NCBI GenBank assembly: GCA_041687455.1
Contig: JAWLBY010000001.1
Coordinates: 62,001-126,000, forward strand
Direction: 5' to 3'
Source of the DNA: JAWLBY01 sp041687455
GTDB lineage: Bacteria; Pseudomonadota; Gammaproteobacteria; Xanthomonadales; Xanthomonadaceae
Length of the DNA: 64,000 nucleotides
Shown: one piece after another, positions 26,329 through 35,448 of the stretch
Layout of the letters: each line of letters opens with the position of its first letter
Numbering within the stretch: the stretch's first letter is position 1
Program-made: the position numbers and the translations under genes
Notes under the pieces: generated by a model
The model's input: the letters and a program-made list of their open reading frames with translations, nothing else
Databases searched by the model: none
What the model was told of the DNA's origin: nothing

Positions 26329-27246
26329 CTACCGATTGCTCTCGAGTCGCAGCGCGCGCAGTCGACCCTGCGCCAGCCGCGCAACGGTGCTGTCGGGGTA
26401 TTTCTGCACGACCTCGTTCAAGGTCGCCTCGGCGTCCGGCCAACGGCGCAGTTCGTATTGCGAGTAGCCGACCTTCAGCAATGCATCGGGCGCCTTGGCG
26501 CTGCTCGGGAATTCCCGCAGCAGGCGCTGGAACGTATCGAGCGCGATCTGGTAGTTCTGCGTCACGTAGTAGCTTTCGCCAAGCCAGTACAGCGCATTCG
26601 GCGCGTACTCGCCGTTCGGATAGGCGTTCAGGAAGCCCTGGAAGCGGCGTGCCGATTCGGCGTAGCGACCTTCCTTCAGTGCGTCGAACGCGGAGTCGTA
26701 CATCCGGCGCTCTTCAGCCGGATCGGCCAGCGCTGCGCTGGCGCCCGGCGTACCGAGGTCGACGCCCGACGTGACCGTGCCGCCATCGACCTGCGGTCGC
26801 ACCTCCGGCTCCTCCAGCACGATCCGGTTCGGATCGGTCACCGACGGTGCCGGCACGGTTTCGAAGCCCTGCCCGTCCGCCGGCGCTGCCGCAGGATCGA
26901 CGGCCGCCGTCGCGTCCGGAGTCCCGGCCGGTGCGCCACCTTCGAGCCGTGCCAGGCGCGAATCGAGGTCGACGTACTGGTCGCGAGCGCGTTTCTTGAG
27001 CCCGTCGATCTCGTAGGCCTGTTGCTCGACCAGCCCGCGCAGCGACTGGATCTCGGTCTGCAGTTCGCTGATCCGGTTCAGCAACTGGACGTTCTGCTGG
27101 GCGCTCTGCCCATCCGACTGCGCCCGCTCGAGCCGTTCGACCCGCTCGGCCAGGCTCAGGCGCCCCTGCGCCGACACCGGCCAGGCAGCGGCGGCCAGAA
27201 CGGCCGCCGTGCCGAGGGTCAGCAGTGCATGCAGACCGGTGCGCAT
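26329..27246 (-). CDS. cpoB: Cell division coordinator CpoB (YbgF)
   Basis: CpoB is a periplasmic Tol-Pal partner that links outer membrane constriction with cell-wall synthesis. This 305-residue protein has a signal peptide (cleaved after VSAQ), a coiled coil with ERVERLERAQSDGQ and LLNRISELQTEIQSL (about 30-90), a Pro/Ala linker, and C-terminal TPR repeats (YDSAFDALKEGRYAES, YWLGESYYVTQNYQIAL, KAPDALLKVGYSQYEL). Its ATG overlaps the pal stop (TGATG), so it is translated with pal. A heptamer repeat starts 7 bp after its TAG. Confidence 0.93.
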   Translation of the reverse strand: MRTGLHALLTLGTAAVLAAAAWPVSAQGRLSLAERVERLERAQSDGQSAQQNVQLLNRISELQTEIQSLRGLVEQQAYEIDGLKKRARDQYVDLDSRLARLEGGAPAGTPDATAAVDPAAAPADGQGFETVPAPSVTDPNRIVLEEPEVRPQVDGGTVTSGVDLGTPGASAALADPAEERRMYDSAFDALKEGRYAESARRFQGFLNAYPNGEYAPNALYWLGESYYVTQNYQIALDTFQRLLREFPSSAKAPDALLKVGYSQYELRRWPDAEATLNEVVQKYPDSTVARLAQGRLRALRLESNR

Positions 27247-27758
27247 CACTTCGCCGTGTAGACGATCTCGACGCGACGGTTCTTCGACCAGCAGCCTTCG
27301 TCGCTGTCGGAGCAGGTCGGACGCTCTTCGCCGTACGACACGACGTTGATCTGGCTGGCCGAGCCGCCGTTGGCCTGCAGCGCCTCGCTGACGGCATTGC
27401 CACGACGCTCGCCGAGGCCGAGGTTGTACTCGCGCGTACCGCGCTCGTCGGCGTGGCCTTCCAGCGTCATCCGGGCCGACGCACGGTCACCCAGGTACTT
27501 GGCATGGCAACCCATGATCGCGGCGAATTCCGGACGGATCTCCGACTTGTCGAAGTCGAAGTAGACCACCCGCTGGCGCAGGCAGGAGTCGGTGTCCAGG
27601 TCTTCCGGCTTGAACTTGCCGTCGTCGACCGGCTGCGGCTGGGCAACCGGCTCCGGCTCCGGCTGCGGCGCGGGCGGCTGTTCGATGGTCTTCTTGGTGC
27701 ATGCTGCCATCGAAGCGCAGAGGGCAGCCGCGAGCAGGATGCGGGTGGTGGTGTTCAT
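27246..27758 (-). CDS. pal: Peptidoglycan-associated lipoprotein Pal
   Basis: Pal anchors the outer membrane to peptidoglycan. The 170-residue precursor has a lipobox ending at Cys20 (CASMAAC), a Pro/Gln/Glu-rich linker (about 28-45), and an OmpA-like domain with VYFDFDKSEI, the TLEGHADERGTREYNLGLGE peptidoglycan-binding motif and NRRVEIVY at the end. An unusual Cys pair (CSDSDEGCW) sits in the last third. It lies 74 bp after tolB and overlaps cpoB by one base. Confidence 0.96.
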   Translation of the reverse strand: MNTTTRILLAAALCASMAACTKKTIEQPPAPQPEPEPVAQPQPVDDGKFKPEDLDTDSCLRQRVVYFDFDKSEIRPEFAAIMGCHAKYLGDRASARMTLEGHADERGTREYNLGLGERRGNAVSEALQANGGSASQINVVSYGEERPTCSDSDEGCWSKNRRVEIVYTAK

Positions 27759-27832
27759 GGAGTACCTGACTGAGATTGCGGATTGATCGGGTGGTGACGC
27801 TTTGATTTTGGACTTGGCCCGTCCTGGAAACT

Positions 27833-29146
27833 TCAACGCTCCCGATACGGCGACCAGGCGGGCTCCCGGACGTCGCCCTCGGCTAGAACCAGACGCTGCC
27901 GGGCCCGCCCATCGGCGGACACGGCGTACAACACGCCGCGCCGACCTTCACGCGTGGCGTAGAGCACCATGCTTCCATTGGGTGCGAAACTCGGCGACTC
28001 ATCCAGATTGCCCGGAGACAGCAGGCTCAGTTGTCCCGGGTCGCCGTAGGTTTTGTCAAAAACCGCGATACGATAAACATTTCCACTGCCTTGCGCCACC
28101 GCGATCTTCTTGCCGTCGCAGCAGATCGTCGGTCGCGCGTTGTATTCGCCCTGGAACGTCACCCGCTGCGCCTCGCCGCCAGCGGCCGGCACGCGGTAGA
28201 TCTGCGGCTTGCCTGCGCGGTCCGACGTGAAGTAGATCTCGCGACCGCCCGGCCCCCAGGTCGGTTCGGTGTCGATGCCCCAATGGCGGGTGATCTGGGT
28301 CAGCGCCTTGCTGGCGAGATCCATCACGTAGATTTCCGGATTGCCGCTCTTCGACAGCGTCAGCGCCAGCCGGCCGCCATCCGGCGAGAACGACGGCGCG
28401 CCGTTGATGCCGCGGTAGCTCGCGACCAGCTCGCGCGCGCCGGTGGCGATCTCCTGGATGTAGATCGACGAATTGCCGCGTTCGAAGCTGTTGTAGGCCA
28501 ACCGGCGGCCGTCGGGACTCCAGGCCGGCGACAGCAGCGGCTCGCGCGAACGGACCACGGTCTGCGGGTTGTAGCCGTCGGAATCGGCGATCATCAGCGC
28601 GTACTGGATGTCGCGCCCGGTGCCGACCGCGGTGACGTAGGCGATCCGGGTCCAGAAAGCGCCGCGCACGCCGAGGATCTTTTCGTAGATCTGGTCGGCG
28701 ACCTGATGCGCGATGTCGCGCATGCTGCCGGTGCGGCCGGCGTATGCGAGCCCGAGCACGCGCTCCTGCTTGGCGATGTCGACCAGCTCGAATTCGACCC
28801 GGTAGCCGCCCTCCGGCGCATCGAGCACGCGGCCGACCACCAGGAAATCCTGCTTCAGCAGGCGCCAGGTCGGGAACTTGACCTCGGAGAAACGTTGCGG
28901 CCGTTCGACCAGATCCTGCGTCGGCAGCGTGCGGAACTGCCCCGAACGGTTCAGGTCGGCGCGCACGACGGCGGCGACATCGGTATCCGGCGCGACCTGC
29001 GCGCCAACGTAGTCGAAATCGACGATCGCGATCGGCAACGCGGCCGCCTGGCCCTCGATGATGCTGATCTCGAGCCCCTGCGCCTGCGGCGCACGGGCCG
29101 CGACGGCGAGCAGGACGGCGGTCACGAGGATCCACAGAGGCTTCAT
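27833..29146 (-). CDS. tolB: Tol-Pal system beta-propeller protein TolB
   Basis: TolB is a periplasmic protein that binds Pal and the Tol complex. The 437-residue precursor has a signal peptide, the TolB N-terminal domain (IAIVDFDYVGAQ..., DLNRSGQFRTLP) and a propeller of WD40-like blades, each with a motif such as LLSPAWSPDGRRLAYNSF, GAPSFSPDGGRLALTLS and PSFAPNGSMVLYAT. The last residues read AWSPYRER. ATG 29146 overlaps the tolA stop by 4 bp. Confidence 0.96.
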   Translation of the reverse strand: MKPLWILVTAVLLAVAARAPQAQGLEISIIEGQAAALPIAIVDFDYVGAQVAPDTDVAAVVRADLNRSGQFRTLPTQDLVERPQRFSEVKFPTWRLLKQDFLVVGRVLDAPEGGYRVEFELVDIAKQERVLGLAYAGRTGSMRDIAHQVADQIYEKILGVRGAFWTRIAYVTAVGTGRDIQYALMIADSDGYNPQTVVRSREPLLSPAWSPDGRRLAYNSFERGNSSIYIQEIATGARELVASYRGINGAPSFSPDGGRLALTLSKSGNPEIYVMDLASKALTQITRHWGIDTEPTWGPGGREIYFTSDRAGKPQIYRVPAAGGEAQRVTFQGEYNARPTICCDGKKIAVAQGSGNVYRIAVFDKTYGDPGQLSLLSPGNLDESPSFAPNGSMVLYATREGRRGVLYAVSADGRARQRLVLAEGDVREPAWSPYRER

Positions 29147-30075
29147 TGGCAACGGTCTCTCGGGTAGCAGAAGGTAGCGGTGACTTCGCGGCTGAACACC
29201 GATTCGTAGCCACGATACGGCAATGGCTGTGCCTTCAGCACGGCCGCCTCGAACGAGCGCCTGGTCAGATCGTCAGTGGGACACGGCGGCAGCACGGTCA
29301 CCGAAATCACTTCACCACCCGGAATCTGGATGATGCGTACCCGACACTGAACGGACGTCGTCGTTTCCGGCCGCAGCCAGGCCTGGGTGACGGCCTGCTG
29401 GATCGCCAGAGCGTAGCGTCCCTTCAGGCTGTCGTCGCGGCCTTCGTTGCCGAGCCGGTCGGCCGGCGGCGCATCGCGGGTTGGCGCCGGCGCCGGCGTC
29501 GACTGCGAACGGCGGTCTGCGAGCTGCTGCAGCTTCTCCTGTTCGATCCTGCGGCGACGCTCGGCTTCCTCGCGCTGCCGGCGCAATTCGGCCAGTTGCT
29601 GTTCGCGCTCCAGTTCCTGCCGGCGCAGCCGCTCGCGGCGCTCGGCTTCCTGCCGCTGCTTCTCGTCGAGCAGTACCTGTTCCTGTCGACGTCGCTCCTG
29701 TTCTTCGCGGCGGGCTTTCTCGGCCTGCTGCTCGGCGAGCCGCGCGGCGCGCTCGGTTTCACGCAAGTCCGGCCGCGGCAGCGGCGCCTGCGGCTGCGGT
29801 TGCGGCGGCGCTTCGGCCCGCTGCGGCTTCGGCTCGGGCTGCGGCTGCGGCTTCGGCGCAGCCGGCTCCGGCGTCGGTGCGGGCGCGCGGGCGGGCTTCG
29901 ACGCCGACGGCGGTGGCTGTGCGACCAGGGTCGCCTCGATCACGCTGCCGGCGATCGACAGCGGCGCCTCCTTGCGGGTCCAGAGCAGCCCGAGCGCCAC
30001 CACCAGCACGCAGGCCAGATGCACGCCGACCGCCAGGGCCAGCGCCAGCAGCTTGTCGCGCGGGGATTCGGTCAT
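29143..30075 (-). CDS. tolA: Tol-Pal energy-transducing protein TolA
   Basis: TolA spans the periplasm and carries energy from TolQR to Pal. The 310-residue protein has one N-terminal membrane helix (LLALALAVGVHLACVLVVALGL), a Pro-rich stretch (PKPQPQPEPKPQ), a long charged helix (Arg/Glu/Gln-rich, about 120-215) and a C-terminal domain with AIQQAVTQAWLRPE, CRVRIIQIPGGEVISV and a Cys pair. ATG 30075 (MTESPRDKL) is the best start although the frame is open upstream; the tolR stop lies 28 bp before it. Confidence 0.94.
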   Translation of the reverse strand: MTESPRDKLLALALAVGVHLACVLVVALGLLWTRKEAPLSIAGSVIEATLVAQPPPSASKPARAPAPTPEPAAPKPQPQPEPKPQRAEAPPQPQPQAPLPRPDLRETERAARLAEQQAEKARREEQERRRQEQVLLDEKQRQEAERRERLRRQELEREQQLAELRRQREEAERRRRIEQEKLQQLADRRSQSTPAPAPTRDAPPADRLGNEGRDDSLKGRYALAIQQAVTQAWLRPETTTSVQCRVRIIQIPGGEVISVTVLPPCPTDDLTRRSFEAAVLKAQPLPYRGYESVFSREVTATFCYPRDRCQ

Positions 30076-30103
30076 CGCGGCAACCGGTTCGACGTCCGGA
30101 GCA

Positions 30104-30550
<447 letters not shown>

Positions 30551-30560
30551 GGGAGGGGCC

Positions 30561-30691
30561 GGGATTGGGGATTCGGGATTCGTGAAGAGCAGCGCGCAGG
30601 CAGCCTCAGGCTTCAGCGCTGGTGTCGAGCCGCGACGACGTCGGTCGGGTGCCGGGATGCATGCGAATCCCGAATCCCGAATCGCGAATCA
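30561..30691. repeat. Heptamer-array element between tolQ and tolR
   Basis: GGGATTG/GGATTCG heptamers at 30561-30582 face GAATCCC heptamers at 30664-30687, about 80 bp apart, forming an inverted pair. The right array runs into tolQ so that the complement of its edge (GCCGTGATTCG) gives tolQ its TGA stop. Confidence 0.75.
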
Positions 30692-31513
30692 CGGCTCTTC
30701 AGCATGCGAATGCCGCTGCAGGATCGAACTGAACTCCTCGGCGAACGTCTCGTAGCGCACCGACAGCCGTTCGACCTTGTTCGAGTAGCGGTTGTAGGCC
30801 CAGACCGCCGGGATCGCCGCGAACAGACCCATCGCGGTCGCGATCAGCGCCTCGGAAATGCCCGGCGCGACGGTCGCGATGGTCGCTTCCTTGACGTTCG
30901 CCAGCCCCTGGAACGAAATCATGATGCCCCAGACGGTTCCGAACAGGCCGACATACGGCGCGTTCGAACCCACGTTGGCGAGGAACTCGAGATTGTGCTC
31001 GAGGCCATCGACTTCGCGGGCGAGCTGTGCGCGCATCGCTCGCTGCGCACCTTCGAGCTGGGTCCGGGCGTCCATGCTTCGCTTCTGCCGCAAACGGGCG
31101 AACTCACGGAAGCCGGCCTCGAAGATCGCCTCGAGGCCGATCACCTGGCGGTCCTTGCTGCTGGCATCCTTGAACAGCGCGGTCAAATCGGCACCGGACC
31201 AGAAGCGTTCCTCGAATGCATCGGCCGAACCGGCGGCCGAATCGAGCACGAACTTGCGGCGGAAGATGATCATCCACGATGCGATCGAGCCGATCAGCAA
31301 CAGCGCCATGACCAGCTTGACCGGCAGGCTGGCGTGGATGATCAGGTCGAGCAGGTTCAGGTCGACGGCTGCCAGCGGATTGGCCGCCTCGGCGACCGGC
31401 AGGTCGACTTCGGCCGGCGAGCCTGACGGCACCGCGGGCGTCGCCAGCACCAGCGCCGGCAACAGCAGACCCAGGCCGCCCAGCACGGACGGGATGGTCT
31501 TCGAATGCAGCAT
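30689..31513 (-). CDS. tolQ: Tol-Pal proton channel subunit TolQ
   Basis: TolQ is the five-helix-type motor subunit of the Tol system. The 274-residue product has an N-terminal hydrophobic segment, then LIIHASLPVKLVMALLLIGSIASWMIIF, a cytoplasmic part with FWSGADLTALFKD, and two paired late helices (FLANVGSNAPYVGLFGTVWGIMISF and GISEALIATAMGLFAAIPAVWAYN), the conserved MotA/TolQ/ExbB region. It is longer at the N-terminus than many TolQ proteins, with a signal-like stretch of about 40 residues. Its last codons GAG CCG TGA fall at the border of a heptamer repeat, as in yebC. Confidence 0.93.
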   Translation of the reverse strand: MLHSKTIPSVLGGLGLLLPALVLATPAVPSGSPAEVDLPVAEAANPLAAVDLNLLDLIIHASLPVKLVMALLLIGSIASWMIIFRRKFVLDSAAGSADAFEERFWSGADLTALFKDASSKDRQVIGLEAIFEAGFREFARLRQKRSMDARTQLEGAQRAMRAQLAREVDGLEHNLEFLANVGSNAPYVGLFGTVWGIMISFQGLANVKEATIATVAPGISEALIATAMGLFAAIPAVWAYNRYSNKVERLSVRYETFAEEFSSILQRHSHAEEP

Positions 31514-31652
31514 CGCGATCACTCCACAGCGTGATGATTGGATGACGCCGGCACCGTGCCGGTCATTCCGGGAATCATCGCGGCCACCGGGCCGCGAACT
31601 GTTGCTCCCGCACGAACGGGACTTTGCCCCTGCCGGCCGCATTGCCGGTGTC

Positions 31653-32081
31653 TCATTGCTGCGCCATCGCCGCCGCTGCCAGCCGACCGGCCAATGCCGC
31701 CGGCATCGGCCGCGGGCGGAAGTCGCTGGCCCGCAGGCACGCACAGCGCACCTCGGCCTCGACCATCACGGTCGAATCCGCCACGCGCAGCAGGCGCTGG
31801 CCGAAGACCATGCTTGCCGGCCGAAGTTCCAGCCGGTCCACCGTACAGTGCAAAAGATCATCGAGGCGGGCCGGCTTGCGGAAATCGAGTCGCATCACGC
31901 GCACCGCGAACACGAGGTCCTGTTCGGCGAGCAATGCATCCTGGGTCAGCCCGGCGTCCCGCAACCACTCGCTGCGCGCGCGCTCGAGGAAGCGCACGTA
32001 GCTTGCGTGATAGACGACCCCGCCGGCGTCGGTATCTTCCCAGTAGACCCGGACCGGATGGATAAACGGGAGCTGACTCAC
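31653..32081 (-). CDS. ybgC: Acyl-CoA thioesterase YbgC
   Basis: YbgC is a cytoplasmic hot-dog-fold thioesterase often found first in tol operons. The 142-residue product has the catalytic motif YWEDTDAGGVVYHASYVRFLERARSEWL in which Asp and the His of YHASY are key, then LVFAVRVMRLDFRKPARLDD and STVMVEAEVRCAC. GTG 32081 is the start; it overlaps the ruvB stop. It is separated from tolQ by 139 bp. Confidence 0.93.
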   Translation of the reverse strand: MSQLPFIHPVRVYWEDTDAGGVVYHASYVRFLERARSEWLRDAGLTQDALLAEQDLVFAVRVMRLDFRKPARLDDLLHCTVDRLELRPASMVFGQRLLRVADSTVMVEAEVRCACLRASDFRPRPMPAALAGRLAAAAMAQQ

Positions 32082-33109
32082 GGCGTGGCGTCGAACATAT
32101 CCGACGCACGGCCGGTCGGCAGCTTGAAGCCGAGATGCCGGTAGGCCTTGGCGGTCGCCATCCGGCCGCGCGCGGTGCGGGTCACGAATCCCTGCTGGAT
32201 CAGGTACGGCTCGATCACGTCCTCGAGCGTGCCGCGCTCCTCCGACAACCCGGCGGCCAGCGATTCGATGCCGACCGGCCCGCCATCGAAGTTCTCGATG
32301 ATCGTGCGCAGGAACCGGCGGTCGATTTCGTCGAAGCCTTCCGGATCGACTTTCAGCATCCGCATCGCGTCATCGGCGATGGCACTGGTGATCTGACCGT
32401 CGCCGCGGACCTGGGCGAAATCGCGCACCCGGCGCAGCAGCCGGTTGGCGATGCGCGGCGTGCCGCGCGAACGCTTGGCGATTTCGCCGGCGCCTTCGGG
32501 TTCGCATTCGATGCCGAAGATCCGCGCCGAACGGCGCACGATCGCGGTCAGCTCCGACGGCGTGTAGAACTCGAGGCGCTGGACGATGCCGAAGCGGTCA
32601 CGCAGCGGACCGGTCAGCAGGCCGGCGCGGGTGGTCGCGCCGATCAGCGTGAACGGCGGCAGGTCGAGCTTGATCGAGCGCGCGGCCGGGCCCTCGCCGA
32701 TCATGATGTCGATCTGGAAGTCTTCCATCGCCGGGTACAGCACTTCCTCGACGACCGGCGACAGCCGGTGGATTTCGTCGACGAACAGCACATCGTGCGG
32801 CTGCAGGTTGGTCAACAGCGCCGCGAGGTCTCCGGCCCGCTCGATGACCGGACCGGAGGTCTGCCGGAGCTGCACGCCCATCTCGTTGGCGATCACGTGC
32901 GACAGCGTGGTCTTGCCGAGTCCGGGCGGGCCGAAGATCAGCACGTGGTCGAGCGCCTCGCCGCGCCGTTTGGCCGCTTCGATGTAGATCTTCAGTTGCT
33001 CGCGGACCGGCTGCTGGCCGAGATACTCGTCGATCCGGGCGGGACGGATCGAGGCCTCGAGCTGGGCTTCGTCGAGTTCGGCTGCGGCGGACACCAGGCG
33101 ATCGGACAT
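32078..33109 (-). CDS. ruvB: Holliday junction ATP-dependent helicase subunit RuvB
   Basis: RuvB is the hexameric AAA+ motor that drives branch migration. The 343-residue product has ARIDEYLGQQPVREQL, Walker A GPPGLGKT (60-67), Walker B LFVDEIHRL, the arginine-finger region with GATTRAGLLTGPLRDRFGI, and the C-terminal winged helix (GIESLAAGLSEERGTLEDVIEPYLIQ in part). Length is typical. It lies 143 bp after ruvA, the gap holding a repeat element, and overlaps ybgC. Confidence 0.97.
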   Translation of the reverse strand: MSDRLVSAAAELDEAQLEASIRPARIDEYLGQQPVREQLKIYIEAAKRRGEALDHVLIFGPPGLGKTTLSHVIANEMGVQLRQTSGPVIERAGDLAALLTNLQPHDVLFVDEIHRLSPVVEEVLYPAMEDFQIDIMIGEGPAARSIKLDLPPFTLIGATTRAGLLTGPLRDRFGIVQRLEFYTPSELTAIVRRSARIFGIECEPEGAGEIAKRSRGTPRIANRLLRRVRDFAQVRGDGQITSAIADDAMRMLKVDPEGFDEIDRRFLRTIIENFDGGPVGIESLAAGLSEERGTLEDVIEPYLIQQGFVTRTARGRMATAKAYRHLGFKLPTGRASDMFDATP

Positions 33110-33160
33110 GGGGCGCGATTGTACGGGTTTGCCGTGGGTGGCTGTGCGGAGCCGCCGCCT

Positions 33161-33242
33161 GCGGGAGCGGCCTCGGCCGTGACCGCGTGATCCCGAGGGA
33201 AATGCAACGGATCGCGGCTGAAGCTGCTTCGGCCGCTCCCAC
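33161..33242. repeat. REP-like inverted-repeat element between ruvA and ruvB
   Basis: GCGGGAGCGGCCTCGGCCGTG (33161-33181) faces GCTTCGGCCGCTCCCAC (33226-33242). The right arm begins with ATCGCGGCTGAAGC, also present at 42798-42811 and 11535-11548. The two arms can fold into a long stem. Confidence 0.7.
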
Positions 33243-33252
33243 GGGGCGGGCG

Positions 33253-33849
33253 CTATCCGCGCAACGCCGACTTCAACGCCCGCCGGATCAGCTCCTCGGC
33301 ACTCTCGCCTGCCGGTGCATCCTTCAGCATCCGGCTGATCTCGGCCGGCTTGTAGCCGAGCTGCTGCAACGCGACGCTGGCCTCCGACACCGGATCGTTC
33401 GGCACCCCGCCGCGGCCGCCGGCGATCACCGCCGCGCCAGCGCCGAGATCGGCCGCCCGGTCACGCAACTCCACCACCATTCGTTCCGCGGTCTTCTTGC
33501 CGATGCCGGGCACCTTGGTCAGCGCCGTGATGTCGCCGGCCTGGATCAACCGGGCGAACTCGTCGACCGACACCCCGGACAACACCGCCAGCGAAATCTT
33601 CGCGCCGACGCCGCTGACTTTCTGCAGGTCGCGAAACAGACGCCGCTCGGTCTCGCGCAGGAAGCCGTACAGCGCGGCGCTGTCCTCCTTGACCGCGTAG
33701 TGGGTGAACAGCGTGACCTCGCGTCCGAGTTCGGGCAGATCGTAGATCGTGCTCATCGGCGCTTCGAGCTCATAGCCGACGCCGCCGACGTCGATCATCA
33801 GCCACGGCGGCTGCTTGTGGACCAGGGTGCCTTTGAGTCGTCCGATCAT
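33253..33849 (-). CDS. ruvA: Holliday junction branch migration subunit RuvA
   Basis: RuvA binds four-way junctions and loads RuvB. The 198-residue product starts MIGRLKGTLVHKQPPWLMIDV, has VLFTHYAVKEDSAALYGF, two helix-hairpin-helix DNA-binding motifs (VSGVGAKISLAVLSG and VPGIGKKTAERMVVELRD) and the C-terminal RuvB-contact domain (ALQQLGYKPAEISRML). Length is typical. It sits between ruvC and ruvB on the same strand, with a heptamer microsatellite just upstream. Confidence 0.97.
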   Translation of the reverse strand: MIGRLKGTLVHKQPPWLMIDVGGVGYELEAPMSTIYDLPELGREVTLFTHYAVKEDSAALYGFLRETERRLFRDLQKVSGVGAKISLAVLSGVSVDEFARLIQAGDITALTKVPGIGKKTAERMVVELRDRAADLGAGAAVIAGGRGGVPNDPVSEASVALQQLGYKPAEISRMLKDAPAGESAEELIRRALKSALRG

Positions 33850-33860
33850 TCAGGGGCCGT

Positions 33861-33929
33861 GATTCGGGATTCGGGATTCGGGATTCGGGATTCGGGATTC
33901 GGGATTCGGGATTCGGGATTCGGGATTCG
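33861..33929 (+). repeat. Perfect 7-bp tandem array (GATTCGG x ~10)
   Basis: Nine identical copies of GATTCGG plus six bases of a tenth run without a mismatch from 33861 to 33929, lying between ruvC and the ruvA start. It is preceded by GGGGCCGT, which resembles the border GAGCCGT seen at tolQ and yebC. A perfect array like this may vary in copy number. Confidence 0.9.
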
Positions 33930-33961
33930 TCGAAGCGGCACGCCCTTCCCTGTAGGAGAGC

Positions 33962-34507
33962 TCACCGCCGCCCGCGGCGACGCAGCAGCGCCGAGGCCAG
34001 CACGCCGGTGCGGGCGGCCAGCGTACGCGAATGGCCGTGGGTCAGCGCAACCGCCAGCGCGTCGGCGGCGTCGGCCTGCAGCTTGCCGGACAGGTTCAGC
34101 AGCACGCCGACCATGTGCTGCACCTGCCCCTTTTCGGCCGCGCCGCGACCGACCACGGCATTCTTGATCTGCATCGGCGTGTACTCGTGCACCGGCAGGT
34201 CGCGCTGCACGGCCGCGCAGATCGCCGCCCCGCGCGCCTGGCCGAGCTTCAGTGCCGAATCGGCGTTCCTGGCGACGAACACGCGCTCGATCGATACCTC
34301 CTGCGGCCGGAATTCGTCGATCAGTGCGCCGAGCCCGTCGAGGATCGCCTTCAACCGATTCGGAAAATCACCGGCATCGACGACCGCCAGCGTCGCGTGG
34401 TGCACATAGCTGCAACGTCCAGTCGCATCGGCATCGACGATGCCGACACCGGTGCGCTGGCTGCCGGGATCGATGCCGAGGATCCTGACGGATCGGAATT
34501 CGGTCAT
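33962..34507 (-). CDS. ruvC: Holliday junction resolvase RuvC
   Basis: RuvC cuts Holliday junctions. The 181-residue product has the RNase H-fold acidic residues in ILGIDPGSQRTGVGIVD, then SIERVFVARNADSALKLGQARG, GRGAAEKGQVQHMVGVLL and the final DAADALAVALTHGH. I chose ATG 34507 (MTEFRSVRILGID). The C-terminus is slightly extended by an Arg-rich tail. It is preceded by yebC and followed, after the heptamer array, by ruvA. Confidence 0.97.
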   Translation of the reverse strand: MTEFRSVRILGIDPGSQRTGVGIVDADATGRCSYVHHATLAVVDAGDFPNRLKAILDGLGALIDEFRPQEVSIERVFVARNADSALKLGQARGAAICAAVQRDLPVHEYTPMQIKNAVVGRGAAEKGQVQHMVGVLLNLSGKLQADAADALAVALTHGHSRTLAARTGVLASALLRRRGRR

Positions 34508-34597
34508 CGGCGTGCGCAACCGGCGGCGCACGAATGCCGGAACCGGCTACCGGACGGGCCGCTGCACCGCCAGGCAGTCGTGCCCGGCACGCGCTCG

Positions 34598-34626
34598 CGA
34601 ATCCCGATTCCCGAATCCCGAATCAC
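34598..34626 (-). repeat. Heptamer array at the yebC stop
   Basis: Read on the minus strand, GAGCCGTGATTCGGGATTC is followed by more GGGAATC/GGGATTC units up to 34598. The TGA in this string is the yebC stop codon. Confidence 0.75.
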
Positions 34627-35366
34627 GGCTCGTAGGCATCCGCCGGCAGATCCGCATTGGTGTAGACGTTCTGCACGTCGTCGAGATCCTCGAGCCGCTC
34701 GAGCAACCTGGCGACCGACTTGGCGGTGTCGCCCTCGACTGCGACGCCGGTGTCGGCGCGGAAGGTGATTTCGGCCTCGTCGGGCTTCACGCCGGCGGCC
34801 TCCATCGCGTCCTTGACGTCCTGGTAGCTGTCGGGCGACGTGATGACCTCGATCGAGCCGTCGTCGTCGTGCACGCGGATGTCGTCGGCACCGGCCTCGA
34901 TCGCGGCCTCGGTGATCCGGTCCTCGTCGGCGCCCGGTGCGTAGCTCAGCACGCCGAGCATCCGGAACATGAACGACACCGAGCCGTCGGTGCCGAGATT
35001 TCCGCCGTGCTTGGTGAACGCATGACGCACTTCGGACACGGTGCGCTGGCGGTTGTCGGTGACGCAGTCGACGATCACCGCAACGCCACCCGGCGCATAG
35101 CCTTCGTAGCGCAGTTCCTCGTAGACGACACCTTCGAGTTCGCCGGTCGCCTTCTTGATCGCGCGCTCGACGTTGTCCTTCGGCATGTTGTTGGCGTAGG
35201 CCTTGTCGACCGCCAGACGCAGGCGCGGATTGCCGGCCGGATCGCCGCCGCCGTTGCGCGCGGCGATCGTGATCTCACGGATCAGCTTGGTGAAGATGCG
35301 ACCGCGGATGGCGTCCTGCTTGCCCTTGCGGTGCTGGATGTTGGCCCACTTGCTGTGTCCTGCCAT
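34623..35366 (-). CDS. yebC: YebC/PmpR-family regulatory or translation factor
   Basis: The 247-residue product begins MAGHSKWANIQHRKGKQDAIRGRIF and continues with LIREITIAARNGGGDPAGNPRLRLA, NMPKDNVERAIKK and YEGYAPGGVAVIVDC, the full YebC signature. Family members are reported as DNA-binding regulators and, more recently, as factors that ease ribosome stalling at proline-rich stretches. It is first in the yebC-ruvCAB order. The final Glu-Pro and stop codon are read from the border of a heptamer repeat. Confidence 0.95.
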   Translation of the reverse strand: MAGHSKWANIQHRKGKQDAIRGRIFTKLIREITIAARNGGGDPAGNPRLRLAVDKAYANNMPKDNVERAIKKATGELEGVVYEELRYEGYAPGGVAVIVDCVTDNRQRTVSEVRHAFTKHGGNLGTDGSVSFMFRMLGVLSYAPGADEDRITEAAIEAGADDIRVHDDDGSIEVITSPDSYQDVKDAMEAAGVKPDEAEITFRADTGVAVEGDTAKSVARLLERLEDLDDVQNVYTNADLPADAYEP

Positions 35367-35448
35367 GGCTCGTAACCGACTGCGAAAACCGCCGGATTCT
35401 AGCATTCGGCGCCGAACTGCCGCGTTCCGGAGGCCGTGCGCCGGCCGC

